From the NCBI RefSeq assembly GCF_000143415.4, contig NW_003314279.1, positions 1,873,679-1,937,678 on the forward strand: a stretch of 64,000 nt of DNA. The letters run 5' to 3'. The notes under the pieces were generated by a model. That model made no database searches, was not told where the DNA came from, and worked only from the letters and a program-made list of their open reading frames with translations. This DNA is from Selaginella moellendorffii. Its lineage: Eukaryota > Streptophyta > Lycopodiopsida > Selaginellales > Selaginellaceae. Positions 1-10,627 of the stretch are shown here, in pieces (the stretch's first letter is position 1; every line of letters begins with the position of its first letter). Both the position numbers and the translations under genes were made by a program.

Positions 1-1590
1 ATTAAGCACTTGGCATCGACCACTTGGACATCCAAGGCTTCTATTAGAGCCTCTTGATCCATATGCAAACTGAGCAACTTGATGCATGCTCTTTGTGTTC
101 ACCACATACCAAAATACCAAAATGAGGAAATGAATTGGATCATTGGATTTGCCAATTAAGCACTTGGCATTGAGGACATCCAAGGCTTCTATTAGAGCCT
201 CTTGATCCATATGCAAACTGAACAACTCGGTAAAAGAGAGGAGAGAGTAAAAAAAAAAGTCACTACCTAAGTGTTCCATGAGCTCCATGAGTAGGATCTT
301 TGGATCATTGCCTATGATCTAAACAAACTAATTAGTCTTGCAAGCAAAAAAAAGAAGACAAAAAAAAACTCATAGAATCAGTGCTCTATGGTTTGCTTGT
401 GATCTCAACAAACCAATTAGTCTTGCAAAAAGAAAAAGACAAAAAAAAAAACTAGTCTAGACATCCAAAAGCTCTTCAACATGTCAATCAAGCTTGTCAC
501 CATAAAATCATCCTCACTCCTCATCGTCAACCCTGGATCAATCACATTGCCACACACTTAATTGCAAGGACAAAACTATGAATTTCTAGAGTGATCTCCC
601 ATTATCCACATAACTCAGCATCAAGAAATGATGCTGTGCCAGGGCATGCAATTGATGGAAGAGGAGGGTGCCTCTCTGTGTGACTAGGGTTTGTGCATAA
701 AAGGTTTGTACAATTCAATTCCAATTCAAATGTTTATAAACACTAGGAAATCTTACCCATTGATTACTTGAGAAGATTTAATCTCAACCATAAAAGAGAA
801 CATTCTTAGAATATGCTCAAACATAAGCTGAAAAGTCAACATCCTTGCAATATTCGATCATTACACGCCTACTGTTTATCTACTATTCAAGTCAATCTGC
901 CCTAATGCAAATCATAATTTCTGTGTTTCTATACTGGAGAGCAGGACAGAAAGACATGTACACAAGACAAGAAGCACGAAGATTTGTGTTACAGCCCACG
1001 CATAGATTCCAGTCACAGGTGAATGGAAGAATGTTTAGATCCACTTATGCAAAATTCTATTTATCTCTCTATTATGCTACTTTGATAGTCTTGATGTGCA
1101 GCAACTTTCCTCTTGTGCACTGACCCAGACAATGGCATCACAAACTAGAACACCAAACAAGCCTTTGACACGCTAAAGTTCCACTGTTAGCTCTTTATAC
1201 AAGTCAAGCTGACCTCCCACAAGACATTTGGGAGATGCTGCCCCTTGATTCAGTTGGGAGCGCAAACATTTCGTATTGATTTTCAAATTTTGGGGTATCA
1301 CCATTTATTCTTTTAATTGGCTTCACCACCAAACACGAAGAATTGTTGCACAAGGAATCAGAGAAATCGAATCCATCACATTGTTAATCTATGATAAGAA
1401 AAGTCCAATCGAAAGAAAATTTCCAAAAGATAACATTGATTAGTGGCTAATCGATTTTATTGCCTTTCACTTGACGGGAGCAAGACGTTCGCGGGGGTAG
1501 GTCGGTCGGTCATGAAATTGACGACTTCTTTGCGTGGGGTAAAAACTAAATGCTCAAAAGTCCTTTTTACAGTAATTCTTACGGCCGGCC
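1..1590. repeat. Non-genic DNA with local direct duplications
   Basis: No gene is supported here. A segment of about 75 bp at 1-80 recurs at about 157-231, and a second segment of about 50 bp at 317-370 recurs at 401-451 with A-rich tails. The remainder has no convincing splice signals or recognisable protein similarity. Confidence 0.6.
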
Positions 1591-1599
1591 GTACTTCGG

Positions 1600-1952
1600 C
1601 CTGCCATTGGTTACCGCTTAATGGCTTCCGAATACAGCCGACTTTTGCTATTGCGTGGTCAAATCTTGCTGGCCTGTTGATGGAAGCAGGGGACTACAAA
1701 AGAGCTCTTGCTTATTATCAGGTTGGAAAACGCAAAGTTTATGTTTTCTGAATTTTTATCCATGCAGGAGGCTATTCGATTAAAGCCAAACTTTGCGAAC
1801 GCTCATTTGAATCTTGGGAACGCCTTGAAAGTAAGTTATGTGGCATGTTCCTAGTAAGCGGTCTAAAGATTGTGGTTTTTAGAATCTTGGTAAATCTCAG
1901 GAGTCCTACTTGCGAGCCATTCAACTCCGGCCAGACTATGCAATTGCGTACG
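1600..1952 (+). pseudogene. TPR fragment of a SECRET AGENT-type O-GlcNAc transferase
   Basis: Three short exons read as consecutive tetratricopeptide repeats. About 1610-1721 reads through TFAIAWSNLAGLLMEAGDY and ends at a GT donor. 1768-1830 starts after CAG and includes LKPNFANAHLNLGNALK. 1883-1952 includes ESYLRAIQLRPDYAIAYG. The order and wording match the TPR superhelix of plant SECRET AGENT, the enzyme that transfers N-acetylglucosamine to Ser/Thr of nuclear and cytosolic proteins. Only two to three repeats of a protein normally near 1,000 residues are present. No catalytic domain lies downstream; a tRNA relic and an unrelated SET exon follow. I read it as a captured or degraded fragment. 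SPINDLY-type TPRs are a less likely alternative. Confidence 0.7.
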
Positions 1953-2138
1953 GTACGCGCTACTTTCCAAGCTTTCTGAATGCGTCCTGGTCGAGCTTGA
2001 GTGTGGAGTCAGACTGTGATCCCTGGCAATAGTGGTCTAACTGGCTGCGTTACCTTGTTTTTTGTTTTTTACATGTGTGTTGATCATGGGGCCATCTTAA
2101 AGGGCTATTGTGTTTGACCGAATTCCTAAATGCAGTCA

Positions 2139-2207
2139 TGCTTTCATTGAGAGTTGAACTCAAGACCTCCCGCTTACTAAACGGGTGCTCTAACTAAGTC
2201 AAAAATT
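2139..2207 (-). pseudogene. Degraded tRNA-Thr (anticodon AGU)
   Basis: On the minus strand the sequence has a D-arm-like part (AGTTAGAGC), a five-base-pair anticodon stem CCCGT/GCGGG closing a seven-base loop with anticodon AGT, a variable region, a T-arm (GAGTTCAACTC) and a 3' acceptor strand ending TGAAAGCA. The 3' two thirds match plant tRNA-Thr. The 5' acceptor strand is replaced by T-rich sequence and does not pair with the 3' strand, so the copy is probably dead. It lies in the intergenic strip before the SET exon. Confidence 0.7.
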
Positions 2208-2266
2208 AATCATTCCGGAGAAAGGGTGCGAACCATTATACCACGGTAACCCTATTTTCCTTGCAG

Positions 2267-3000
2267 AAAATGCGCAAAATACTCACTCTTTGTTAGAGCC
2301 ACTCGTCTCGTTCCCAAACAACTTTGTGACTGACTTCATTTACACCGTCTATAACAAGCACATTGAGCTGCCTATGCTGAACGCAGGCAGTGAAGGTTGT
2401 AGCTGCAAAAACGATTGTTCGGACACATGTGACTGTGTTCAGAAGACCATCGCATCATTCAGGACGTTTGGCAAGCCTTGTTCAATCGTGTACGAATGTG
2501 GACCATGGTGCAGCTGCTCATCGAAGTGCTGCAACAAGAGCTCTCAAAGGGGGATACAGAAAAAACTTGCGATTTTCAGGACAGAGGGCAAAGGCCTGGG
2601 CCTCCACGCAGAAGAAGCCATTCCCAGAGGCAGTTTCGTATGCGAATATGTGGGTGAGGTGCTTGAAGACAAGGGCTCGCCTTCCACTTACAAGTTTGCA
2701 ATTGGACCAGAACTTGTGATAGATGCAGAAAAGTACGGCAACGTGGCCAGGTTCGTCAACCATAGTTGTGATGGTGGCAACGTCCACATCGAGTGTGTGT
2801 CTTATGGTCACCATGATGGAAGGTTGAGGCACATAACAATGTTTGCCGCGAAAGATATTGCAGCCAGCGAAGAGTTGACATTTCACTACTCGGGTAGTGA
2901 GGGGCGATATATTTTTGATGGAGATTGTTGTTGCGGTTCAGATCATTGTTGCACGCGACTGTTCTATGGGTGCTTTTCCAATCTAGACATCTTTGACTGA
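2267..3000 (+). CDS. SUVR3-like SET-domain histone lysine methyltransferase (last exon, possibly partial)
   Basis: One long open exon of about 244 codons. It begins after a pyrimidine-rich CAG acceptor ending at 2266 and ends with TGA at 2998-3000. In order it has a short N-terminal stretch like the FIYT region of SUVR3, a cysteine-rich pre-SET cluster at about 2394-2550, the SET core with GLGLHAEEAIPRG and RFVNHSCDGGN (about 2600-2780), EELTFHY (about 2870), and a post-SET CCCGSDHC. NVARFVNHSCDGGN and FAAKDI are close to Arabidopsis SUVR3. The family methylates histone H3, usually at K9, in the nucleus; activity here is inferred. No ATG precedes the pre-SET region near the exon start: the first in-frame ATG is at about 2374. 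An upstream exon is therefore expected, but none is visible between here and the TPR fragment. No frameshift or stop is seen. Confidence 0.75.
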
Positions 3001-4680
3001 TTGTATGTAACATAAGAAAATACATTAAAAACTTCACTCAATAACAATCATAAAAATATCAATTCTCAAAAGTCATTTCATTAATTGAAACTTTTACCAG
3101 TACCATATGATGATTGGATCGCGAACACAATTCATAGTTAGCAACCAGTCAGCCAAATTCACTCAGATCAACCATTCTTTTATTAACACTAAAGCCAAGT
3201 CAAATTAATTTTTTATTCTTTTTAGAAAAAGAAACAGCGACAACGTGTTTGAGTGTTGTTTGAGTGTTTCATGTGGTTTAGGTTCACTAAATAATATAAA
3301 ATGTATACTTTTTCTGGTTTGCAGGGTTTGTAAAATGGTGACAAATTCACTATAGATCACTATCGAAGTTTTCTAAAGGTTCCCGCTTTCAAACTGACCA
3401 ATGTGCCTCACCAATACACCAATTCGCCACTCCCAATTTCAATTCCCAGACCTGGCGTAGGCCGCGTAGCATGGTAGGCTTCAAACCAACCGTTTTGAAC
3501 TGTGAATTCCAAGACAACGATTTCACTGTCAACCCAAGAAAATGTTCACAGGTCCCCGAACAAACCCTAAAGAGGGTTGTGTACAATGGCGGAGCAATGG
3601 AGGAGCGATGCGCCATTCTCACAGAATCATCACGGAGCCGCATTCGCAAGCTGGAGTGGCAAGTAAGTCATAGATGCTACTGTGAGGAAATGATCGCCTT
3701 TGGTAATGCCCTCGGCACTCACTTTATTCTTGTAGGACTTGTCGAGCTGCATTATGCTCCAACGCACCAAGAGCATTCCGATTTGTTTTCCTGCATGATG
3801 GTCGGCCTACAAATCCCGCTGTGGAATGCTGTAGGAAATTGGTGTAGAGGTGCTGTGCCTGTGCCTTCTGCTGCTAATTCTTCGTATTTCATGTGCAGAA
3901 GATGAGTATCAGGTGAGGTTGTCGTTGGAGATTTAAGTTGTTGAGCTGATTTGAATATGTATCGTGCTTATGAACAGAAACCAAGTCTCGGATCACCAAT
4001 TAACAACGAGTGGTTTGCCAGCCTTACAAAGTCATGTTCTTTTGAATGCTGATCATATGGAGCCCCAATGATTGTGAATTGTAGTTGTGGTTATCGGGAA
4101 TGCAAAATGTTGAGACTGGGTGGTAGTAGTAGGTGGTGTCGAGTTGATCAAATGGATCAATCAAGCTGTAGACCTCTGTCTATATCTGTTTTGATGATGA
4201 CAATGGACTTGGGAACAAGTTACTACAAACGACATATGGAGTGATAGTGATAATAGTTTGTGACCACACCACCCCATGCTATCATTGTACGGCCGGGCTG
4301 CGACGTCCCCCATGCAGGAACGCCACGGCAGACTTCTGGATGAAGGATAAGGAGGAACACTGAGTCTGACCTGCCAGCCACAATGCAAAACGTGCATCTC
4401 GTGCAGCTCAGAGCCAGGTGCCTGCCACATAGGCATTGACCACAGCTGCCACGTGGAATATTTCTAGAGGTCCGCCTAGATATTCACGTCTCATGTTAAT
4501 TAAGGCAATTCCTAAAGTCTTGAGACATTCAATATTATGTACCATAGATTGTTACACCTTCCCACGCGCTCCACAGGGTCTATGTACGAACTGTTGTTTG
4601 TTCTAAATTTTCAGATTTTCCTTGTTAATTAATGCATTAAGGCATTCTGGAGTTCTCCGTAAGTACGTGGCCACAAGAAG
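3001..4680. other. Intergenic region, no supported gene
   Basis: A short possible exon starts at ATG 3597 (or ATG 3586 in another frame) and runs to a good GTAAGT donor near 3664; a pyrimidine-rich CAG/TAG acceptor follows near 3736. The predicted peptide resembles no family I recognise and ends soon after. The rest has no coding signal. It could be a tiny gene or chance. Confidence 0.4.
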
Positions 4681-4682
4681 GA

Positions 4683-4690
4683 TATATAAG
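4683..4690 (+). promoter_or_regulatory. TATA box of the LamG-type gene
   Basis: TATATAAG lies 37 bases upstream of the ATG at 4727 that opens a signal peptide. The spacing leaves room for a very short 5' leader. Position and match are typical of a plant TATA box. Confidence 0.6.
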
Positions 4691-4726
4691 AATGCAGCAG
4701 CAAGTGAAAATCATAACACAAACACA

Positions 4727-5143
4727 ATGGCTTCCCGTCTCTCTTTCTACTTTGCTCTTGCTGTTCTTCTGCTTCTAATTCCATTTCTTTGACATCAGAT
4801 GAGGATGTGGGCATCTCTAAGTCACTGTTTGCATGGTGGAAGCTGAATGAGAAGATAGGCTACCTGGTCGCAGACTCGTCTGGGAACAAGGCAACTGGGC
4901 TTGTGAAGCATGCCGGGTCCCAACTTGCTCACACAACTGATGGTATTGTGTTTGATGGTGCAACATACATTTTCATGGGCACCACGCCCTCTCTCTCTGG
5001 GCAGACTGATTTTGCTGTTCATGCTTGGGTGAAGGTCCCACCCCGCATGAAGTAGGAACTGTGTGTCATCCAGCAACGCTCTGATCAAATCTATGGTGAG
5101 TGGTGGCTATGGATCCTTAATGGCAATCTATGGTTTACGGTGT
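4727..5143 (+). pseudogene. Secreted LamG / concanavalin-A-like protein, 5' part (split by a retrotransposon)
   Basis: The ATG at 4727 opens a clear signal peptide (MASRLSFYFALAVLLLLIPF), which runs into TGA after 21 codons. One reading-frame change later (from about 4789) the sequence encodes the N-terminal half of a LamG/concanavalin-A-like jelly-roll domain, with FAWWKLNEKIGYLVADSSG, IVFDGATYIFMG and FAVHAWVKVP. A TAG at about 5053 interrupts this frame, which otherwise continues to 5143 and rejoins the second half at 14277 if the retrotransposon and one copy of the GGTGT target duplication are removed. The family binds or processes extracellular glycans; no catalytic residues are evident. 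A frameshift, a nonsense codon and a 9.1-kb insertion make it a pseudogene. Confidence 0.8.
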
Positions 5144-5833
5144 TGTCAACCGTATATATGGTCATATTTTCACATTTGAGGTTGCTTTTGTGAGTACTGA
5201 CGTATTTCTGAGCTAGAAAAAGGTGAAAGATGAAGAAGCTCACTGAATAAGTTTCCTAGGAATATTCCAAGTACAGAGAGAAAAAGTGACAGATTTCAAA
5301 AGTGAGAATTTGAAGAAGTTGTTTTCTATGAAGTTGAAGATCTGATCAAGGGAAGTTCTTTGAGTCAATCGGAGTTGTGGATGAAGAGTTATTAGCTGGA
5401 AAAGTCTCAGCCGTTGGTTGGTGTTTAAGTTTTGGTAGTTTGAAAATTAGGTATGGCCATTCAGTTATTTTTACAGTTCTTGTTTTCTCTCTCAGGTTCT
5501 TGAGTTCTTTCTACTTGAAGATGGTGAGACCTCCCATAGGCTATCGAGATCCCGTCACCGATCGTGTCACCAATAACATGCGGATAAGGTGTGCGATCAA
5601 GGAGCTAAGAATTCAAGAGGAGCAGCAAATCCCAACTACCTGTCTGTCGCGAATGTAACTTCGGGTATCGAAAGTTACCTATCGGCCAGTCCTTACGGAC
5701 ACTCTTTCCTTACTACCGCGACGGCAGAAGGTCGGTATTGCTGGACCCGTTATCAATCTTTGCCTAAACTAGTTGAGAAATTGGTCCTCACGTGTGCACT
5801 TGACCAGCTGAGCATAAGAAAGGAATTCCTAAG

Positions 5834-6488
5834 TGTAGCGCATATGATCATGGGATGAGATTTGGATATACTGTCACCGTGGATCCTTGGAACCTTAGGA
5901 GATAAATGGGGATAAAATAGCCATTAAGGGCTCTCTCATCAAGCAATTGCCCCTTTTTCAGTTGGCTTAAGGGGAGAGAGATAAGGTGTGCTACAGTTGG
6001 TATTAGAGCAAATGGCACGGGTTCGATTCCCATTGATTAGTGGCTACTTAAAAGTATAATATACCCTTGAGCAAGGTATATTCCTACCCCTAAATTTGAA
6101 ATCGTACGTATTGGGCATCCATGCGTACGTCCTTCCTCTTGTGTGGAGTATCCACGGACGAAGGTATCCACCATGGGACTGCGGTACGGGTGGATGACTA
6201 GTTGCCTACACAATGGAAGGATTGGTAAATTGAGTGCGGAAATGGAGGTGCTGGTTCCCCTTGGCTCAGTAGGGGTTGTTAGTCAATAGTCAATGAGGAC
6301 ATTGACATCTCTGAAGGGGGGGTGAGTGTAGTGCATATGATCATGGGATGAGATTTGGATATACTGTCACCGTGGATCCTTGGAACCTTGGGAGATAAAT
6401 GGGGATAAAATAGCCACTAAGGGCTCTCTCATCAAGCAATTGCCCCTTTTCCAGTTGGCTTAAGGGGAGAGAGATAAGGTGTGCTACA
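5834..6488 (+). mobile_element. TRIM (miniature LTR retrotransposon), complete
   Basis: Two 162-bp direct repeats, 5834-5995 and 6327-6488, start TGTAG and end GCTACA and differ at four positions. CTAAG flanks the unit at 5829-5833 and 6489-6493. TGGTATTAGAGC, close to the usual plant initiator-Met primer-binding site, begins two bases after the first LTR. A purine tract AAGGGGGGGTGAG precedes the second. The 331-bp interior has no coding capacity, so mobility must depend on enzymes from another element. Confidence 0.92.
5998..6029 (+). promoter_or_regulatory. TRIM primer-binding site followed by a B-box-like motif
   Basis: TGGTATTAGAGC (5998-6009) would pair with the 3' end of a tRNA primer. 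About ten bases further on, GGGTTCGATTCCC matches the tRNA B-box consensus GGTTCRANTCC. The first motif is standard for plant LTR elements; a role for the second is speculative. Confidence 0.6.
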
Positions 6489-7601
6489 CTAAGTGTTTAT
6501 TTAGTCAAGCATACTTGACTTGGTTAGAGAAACTCATTCGTTGACTTGCACTTGCTTGTGTTGGGAACCCCCGTGATATTGAGATTAGTCCCTCAATATT
6601 CGCTAAATGATAACTTACCGTGTTTGCCAAACACCCTCGCTATCATGCCCTTTGTGTTAGTCTCATTCCAGTCCTAAATGCTATTTATGGAAAGTGTCTA
6701 GATTTTCTCATTTGGCATATCTACGGAATGTAGAGATCGGCCTGAATACAATGATGTTCGTCCCGTGTCCAAATTCACAATCTAGCGCCATCCCATATTT
6801 AGTAGGTTTCAAGCTTATCCCAAAGACTAACTCTTGATTTTAAAGGAGGCTTGGGGTGAAAGCCCAAAGCATGTGTTCCTCACCGGGGGGGGGGGGGGGG
6901 GGGGTTCCAAATGTATAGTAGGGATAATGGGTAGGTTGGGCATGGCTGACCAACTTGAGGTATAGTCTAGCTCTTGCGTACCTGTCTTTGTTCTACGTCC
7001 GGCTTGGGTCTAAGCCCAAGCTCCACACCATACTAGCTGGTGGAGTACCCATATCCTCACGTTAGGCCACCGGTATGCTGAAATAGCGCTAGACTTCGTT
7101 TGGCTCCATTTTGCGTGTTGGTCCTAGCATTGAGATGCTGGTTGCTCTAGAATTGTTCCAAGTCGCTTCGGGCTCCTGTCCCTTTGCTCCTTGGGCTGTA
7201 TGCTCGAGAGTTGCTCCGTGGTCCAGTTCCATCACTCCTTAGCTCCATGCTTGGGGGTTTGGCATCGTTCTTTCATTCAGTGGCCCAAGGCCTTGAAACT
7301 TAGGTTCCACACCACTATCTTTTGGACACATGGCATATGACACATGGCATCTATCACGTGGCATTAGGTTCCACTCCGTGGTGTTATCCTATGGTAAATC
7401 ACCATAGGATAAAGGGTAAAAACCACGTGCCCTACACTGTCCAACCTGTGGTCAAGTGTGGTACCATTACCTACGTGTGATCATAGAGGAGTTACTATAA
7501 GCCCAACGCACTCAGTATGAGTGATTTGTAGTTATTGCTGAAATACAAGCCCTAAGGGAGTCTTTCCTGTCTTTCCTTGTTGTCATGTATTTTTCCTGAC
7601 A

Positions 7602-7947
7602 TTTTTTGGTGTGTTAGCTGGGAGGGCTTAGTCGTAGTAACTGCGCAGTAAACCAGGCCTAAGGAAAAGGCCGGTCATTTGCGGGCATCTGCAGTAAGCA
7701 TCCTTTGTCACATTTGGTTCTCGGTCTGGCAGGTAGATCCCCAGATTTAGATAATTTTCTAGATTTTTCTACTAGGAGGGCAGAGCAGAATCGAGGCTGT
7801 TCTGAACAAGCAGCGAGGAGACTGTTACAGAACTCGCCTGAAACCAGTCCTAAAACTAGTGCGAGGACTTTGGACTCAAGTTTGAATTAGGAGGAGTGGG
7901 GGCCATTTGAACCAGCCTCACCCACACCTTAAGCAGTAAATCCTCAA
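7602..7947 (+). other. Untranslated leader of the Gypsy element
   Basis: It lies between the 5' LTR and the gag start. It contains a short open stretch (about 7705-7890) with no recognisable similarity, which I do not call a gene. Confidence 0.5.
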
Positions 7948-9415
7948 ATGGCACAGCCAGCCAACGCAAGGATGAAGTATCCAACGTTTACACAGATTGA
8001 TGATCCAGACGCTCACATAACTGCTTTTGAAAACGTCAGCACAACAAATCAGGAGCAGGCAGATGCTGTGAGAGTCTGTCTATTTCCGGTGACATTGCTG
8101 GGAGCAGCAGTAGAGTGGTATGGTCAGGCGAATGTAGCAGCAGCCTTTGCAGCCTGGACGGACCTCAAAATGGCATTTCTCAATGCTTTCTGTCCTATGG
8201 GATTCAAGCAGCGTATCAGCGACGAGCTAAATTCAATTCAATTGTTACCTGGAGAGACATTGCAAAATTACGTTCTTCGCTACAAGAGGCTGCTCGCAAG
8301 GAAAGATCCACAGCCTGCTGCTGAAGACCAAGTCCACTGGTTCTTGAATGGGTTGCCATTTGAGATTGGGTTCCACGTGAAGGTGCAGAGACCGACAGAT
8401 TTGAACGCAGCAATGGAACACGCAGCAACATGGGAATAGGCCTGAATGTCGTCGCAGAATGTTGCAGCTGTAGTTCCAGCAGCAACATATGGTAACTTGT
8501 TCTCACCGAATATTGCACAGTACCAGACTGGTATGCTTGGAGCTGTAGCAGCTCCACCTTTGATTCCAGTCCAACCGTCAGTTCTCCAGTTACCTGCAGT
8601 AAACACGACCGGATATGAGAGCCAACTCATGAAAGTGAAAGAAGATGTGGTGGAGACACTTACCAAGAAGATGGAAGAACTCCAAGTGAGTCTGGTTCAA
8701 GGTTTGGGAGCTCCAACTCGGCCGATGCATGAGAGAGCTGAGATCTGGTGCATTAAGTGTCAAGGATATGGCCACTATCCTAGTGAGTGTCCGAATCTGG
8801 TTTTGGCAAAAGCTCCTTGTCCGTATTGTGGGAAGTTTAGCCACAAGCCTGAGAAGTGCTTTTTTCATCCAGCTCGTGTGATACCCAAGTTCCAGCAGCA
8901 AACTGTAGTCGCAAGCTACTACGTTCAACCACAATTTCCACAGCAATATGTTCAACAACAATTTCCACAACAATATGAGATGTACCCGGTTTTTAACGTA
9001 GGAGCTCCAGGGGCCGTGCAGAACTCGGAGCCAATGCTGCAGCAGACTGCCGGTGGAGGCCGAGGTGGCAGCCGGATGGGAATGTTCAGAGACAGAGGCG
9101 GAGGCTAAGGCCGAGGTCCGATAGTGTGCTACTGGTGTGGGGAATCTGGACATATTGCGCCAAACTGTCCGAATGCACAGAAGTCTTAAGAGTATCAGCT
9201 AATCTGTGGGATATGCCAGACACAGGGGCTTCATCGGCAGGAGGATTGCCCCTACCACTTGCAAGTGCCGAATCAGCATCAGAATCAGGACAAGGGAAAA
9301 GAGGTGGTGGACACTAAAGCCATTTTTCGTGAATTCTAAAGAGTTACGAGCAGACACACCTGTGTGGAATGTCAACACACGAGCACAGTTGCAGCAGAGA
9401 TCTCGCCGGTATAAG
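7948..9415 (+). pseudogene. Gypsy gag (capsid and zinc-knuckle nucleocapsid), broken
   Basis: The ATG at 7948 opens a retrotransposon gag-type capsid region (about 8080-8440, with WYGQANVAAAFAAWTDLKMAF and a QLLPGETLQNYVLRYKRL segment). The same frame continues beyond TAG 8437 and TGA 8443 into a nucleocapsid with four CCHC-like knuckles: CIKCQGYGHYPSEC (about 8749), CPYCGKFSHKPEKC (about 8818), CYWCGESGHIAPNC (about 9129) and CGICQTQGLHRQEDC (about 9208). Four knuckles is unusual; one or two is common. Further stops at 9106, 9187 and about 9338 break the frame. Gag packages element RNA into cytoplasmic particles. Confidence 0.8.
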
Positions 9416-9418
9416 TAG

Positions 9419-10627
9419 GTGCTAGATCTGGAAACTCAGCCCTACAACGTGCTTAAGGACTTGGAGAATCAGAAGCCAAGTATCACATTCGCGCAATTAC
9501 TGCAGCTGGCACCAAGTCTGAGGAAAGTGGTGGCCACAGCAGTCAAGGCCCATCGAGAGGTGGTAGTGAATGCAGCATGGCCGATGATCGAAGCAGAGAA
9601 TCCGATTATAGATGCAGAGATTTCAGGTCAGCACTTGAAGGGGTGCGTGATTGACGGAGGTGTTGCCATCAACGTAATGCCTGAGTAGATGGTGTCGAAA
9701 CTTGGTTTGGAGCAGCTGTCTCCAGTTCATTTTCATGTCCGCATGGCGAACCATTCTCGCTCGAGATTGGTTGGTGTACTTACTGGAGTGAAGACGGAGA
9801 TTGCCGATTTTATCTTTTATGTTGATTACGTGGTGTTGAGAATGGTTGGACACGAGCTAGATTATCCAATTCTTTTGGGAAGACCGTGGCTGTTACAGGC
9901 CTGGGCAGATCAGAGTTGGCCGAAGAGGACTATAACGATAGGAGATGGAAACGAGTCACGCACTATCCAAGTTCGGACGAGGAGGAGGCCGGCCTGGACT
10001 CCAGTGGCGTGTGAGCTGATAGTGGATGGGATTGATGAAAGCAGTGATACCACGACTGGATCAGAAGCAGGAGAGCATATGAGTGAGGTGTGTTCAGAGC
10101 AGAGTCGGTCGAATGATGAGAGTTCAGTGGAGGTTGCAGCTGTGGAGCCCTGCTCCGGCTACGAGGCCCTGCTGCTGTCACCTTTTGAAGAAGGAACAGC
10201 AAGCGATTGACTCAAGCATTGGTTGTTTGGTGGTGATGTGAGCTGTGGAATGGTTCAAGTCGAGGACTTGGAGCCAGTAGTGGAGCAGGAACGACTGCAG
10301 CAGTTTCCCCGCCATTTTTATTCCGAAGTTATAGATGGTTCCGTTCCGGAGATTGATGAAGAGCCAGCCATCCAGCCTGGAGGACGAGGTAGTAGCCGAT
10401 ACACAGCTCAGCCGACTGTCGAAGAGATGAACCTCGGATCAGCTGAGGAGGAAAAGGTGGTGAAGGTCGGAGCTAACTTGCCGGTCCAAGTTAAGGAGAG
10501 GTTGAGGCGCCTTTTTTACAGGTACCTCGACGTGTTTGCATGGTATTATAGAGACATGCGAGGTGTAGATGTGAAGCTGGCTCAGCACCGGATCATTCTC
10601 AAGCCAGGAGCAAAGCCTATTCGGTAG
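9419..10627 (+). pseudogene. Gypsy protease region, broken
   Basis: This frame differs from gag. An aspartic-protease-like segment reads CVIDGGVAINVM (about 9649) followed by a flap-like stretch and YPILLGRPWLLQ (about 9866), where GR-W resembles the C-terminal ILGxxW motif. The active-site triplet reads DGG rather than the usual DTG or DSG, so cleavage activity is doubtful. Stops at 9686, 10208 and 10625 interrupt the frame. An acidic linker (about 10000-10500) leads to the reverse transcriptase. Confidence 0.65.

Larger units (their letters stand above)
5645..7436 (+). mobile_element. Solo LTR of a non-coding LTR element, itself carrying a TRIM
   Basis: It begins TGTCGCGAATG and ends CCCTACA, with 5-bp duplications CTGTC at 5640-5644 and 7437-7441. 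Without the inner TRIM it is about 1.13 kb. It is the same LTR family as the two LTRs of the complete element at 52431-56180, here in the opposite window orientation. No internal region or second LTR is present, which is the signature of a solo LTR left by LTR-LTR recombination. It contains a run of 20 G at 6885-6904. Confidence 0.88.
5144..7601 (+). repeat. 5' LTR of the Gypsy element, interrupted
   Basis: Bases 5144-5644 and 7437-7601 align with the uninterrupted 3' LTR at 13628-14271. The two halves are separated by a solo LTR flanked by CTGTC. Small indels separate the two LTRs, for example near 5517-5535. Confidence 0.88.
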
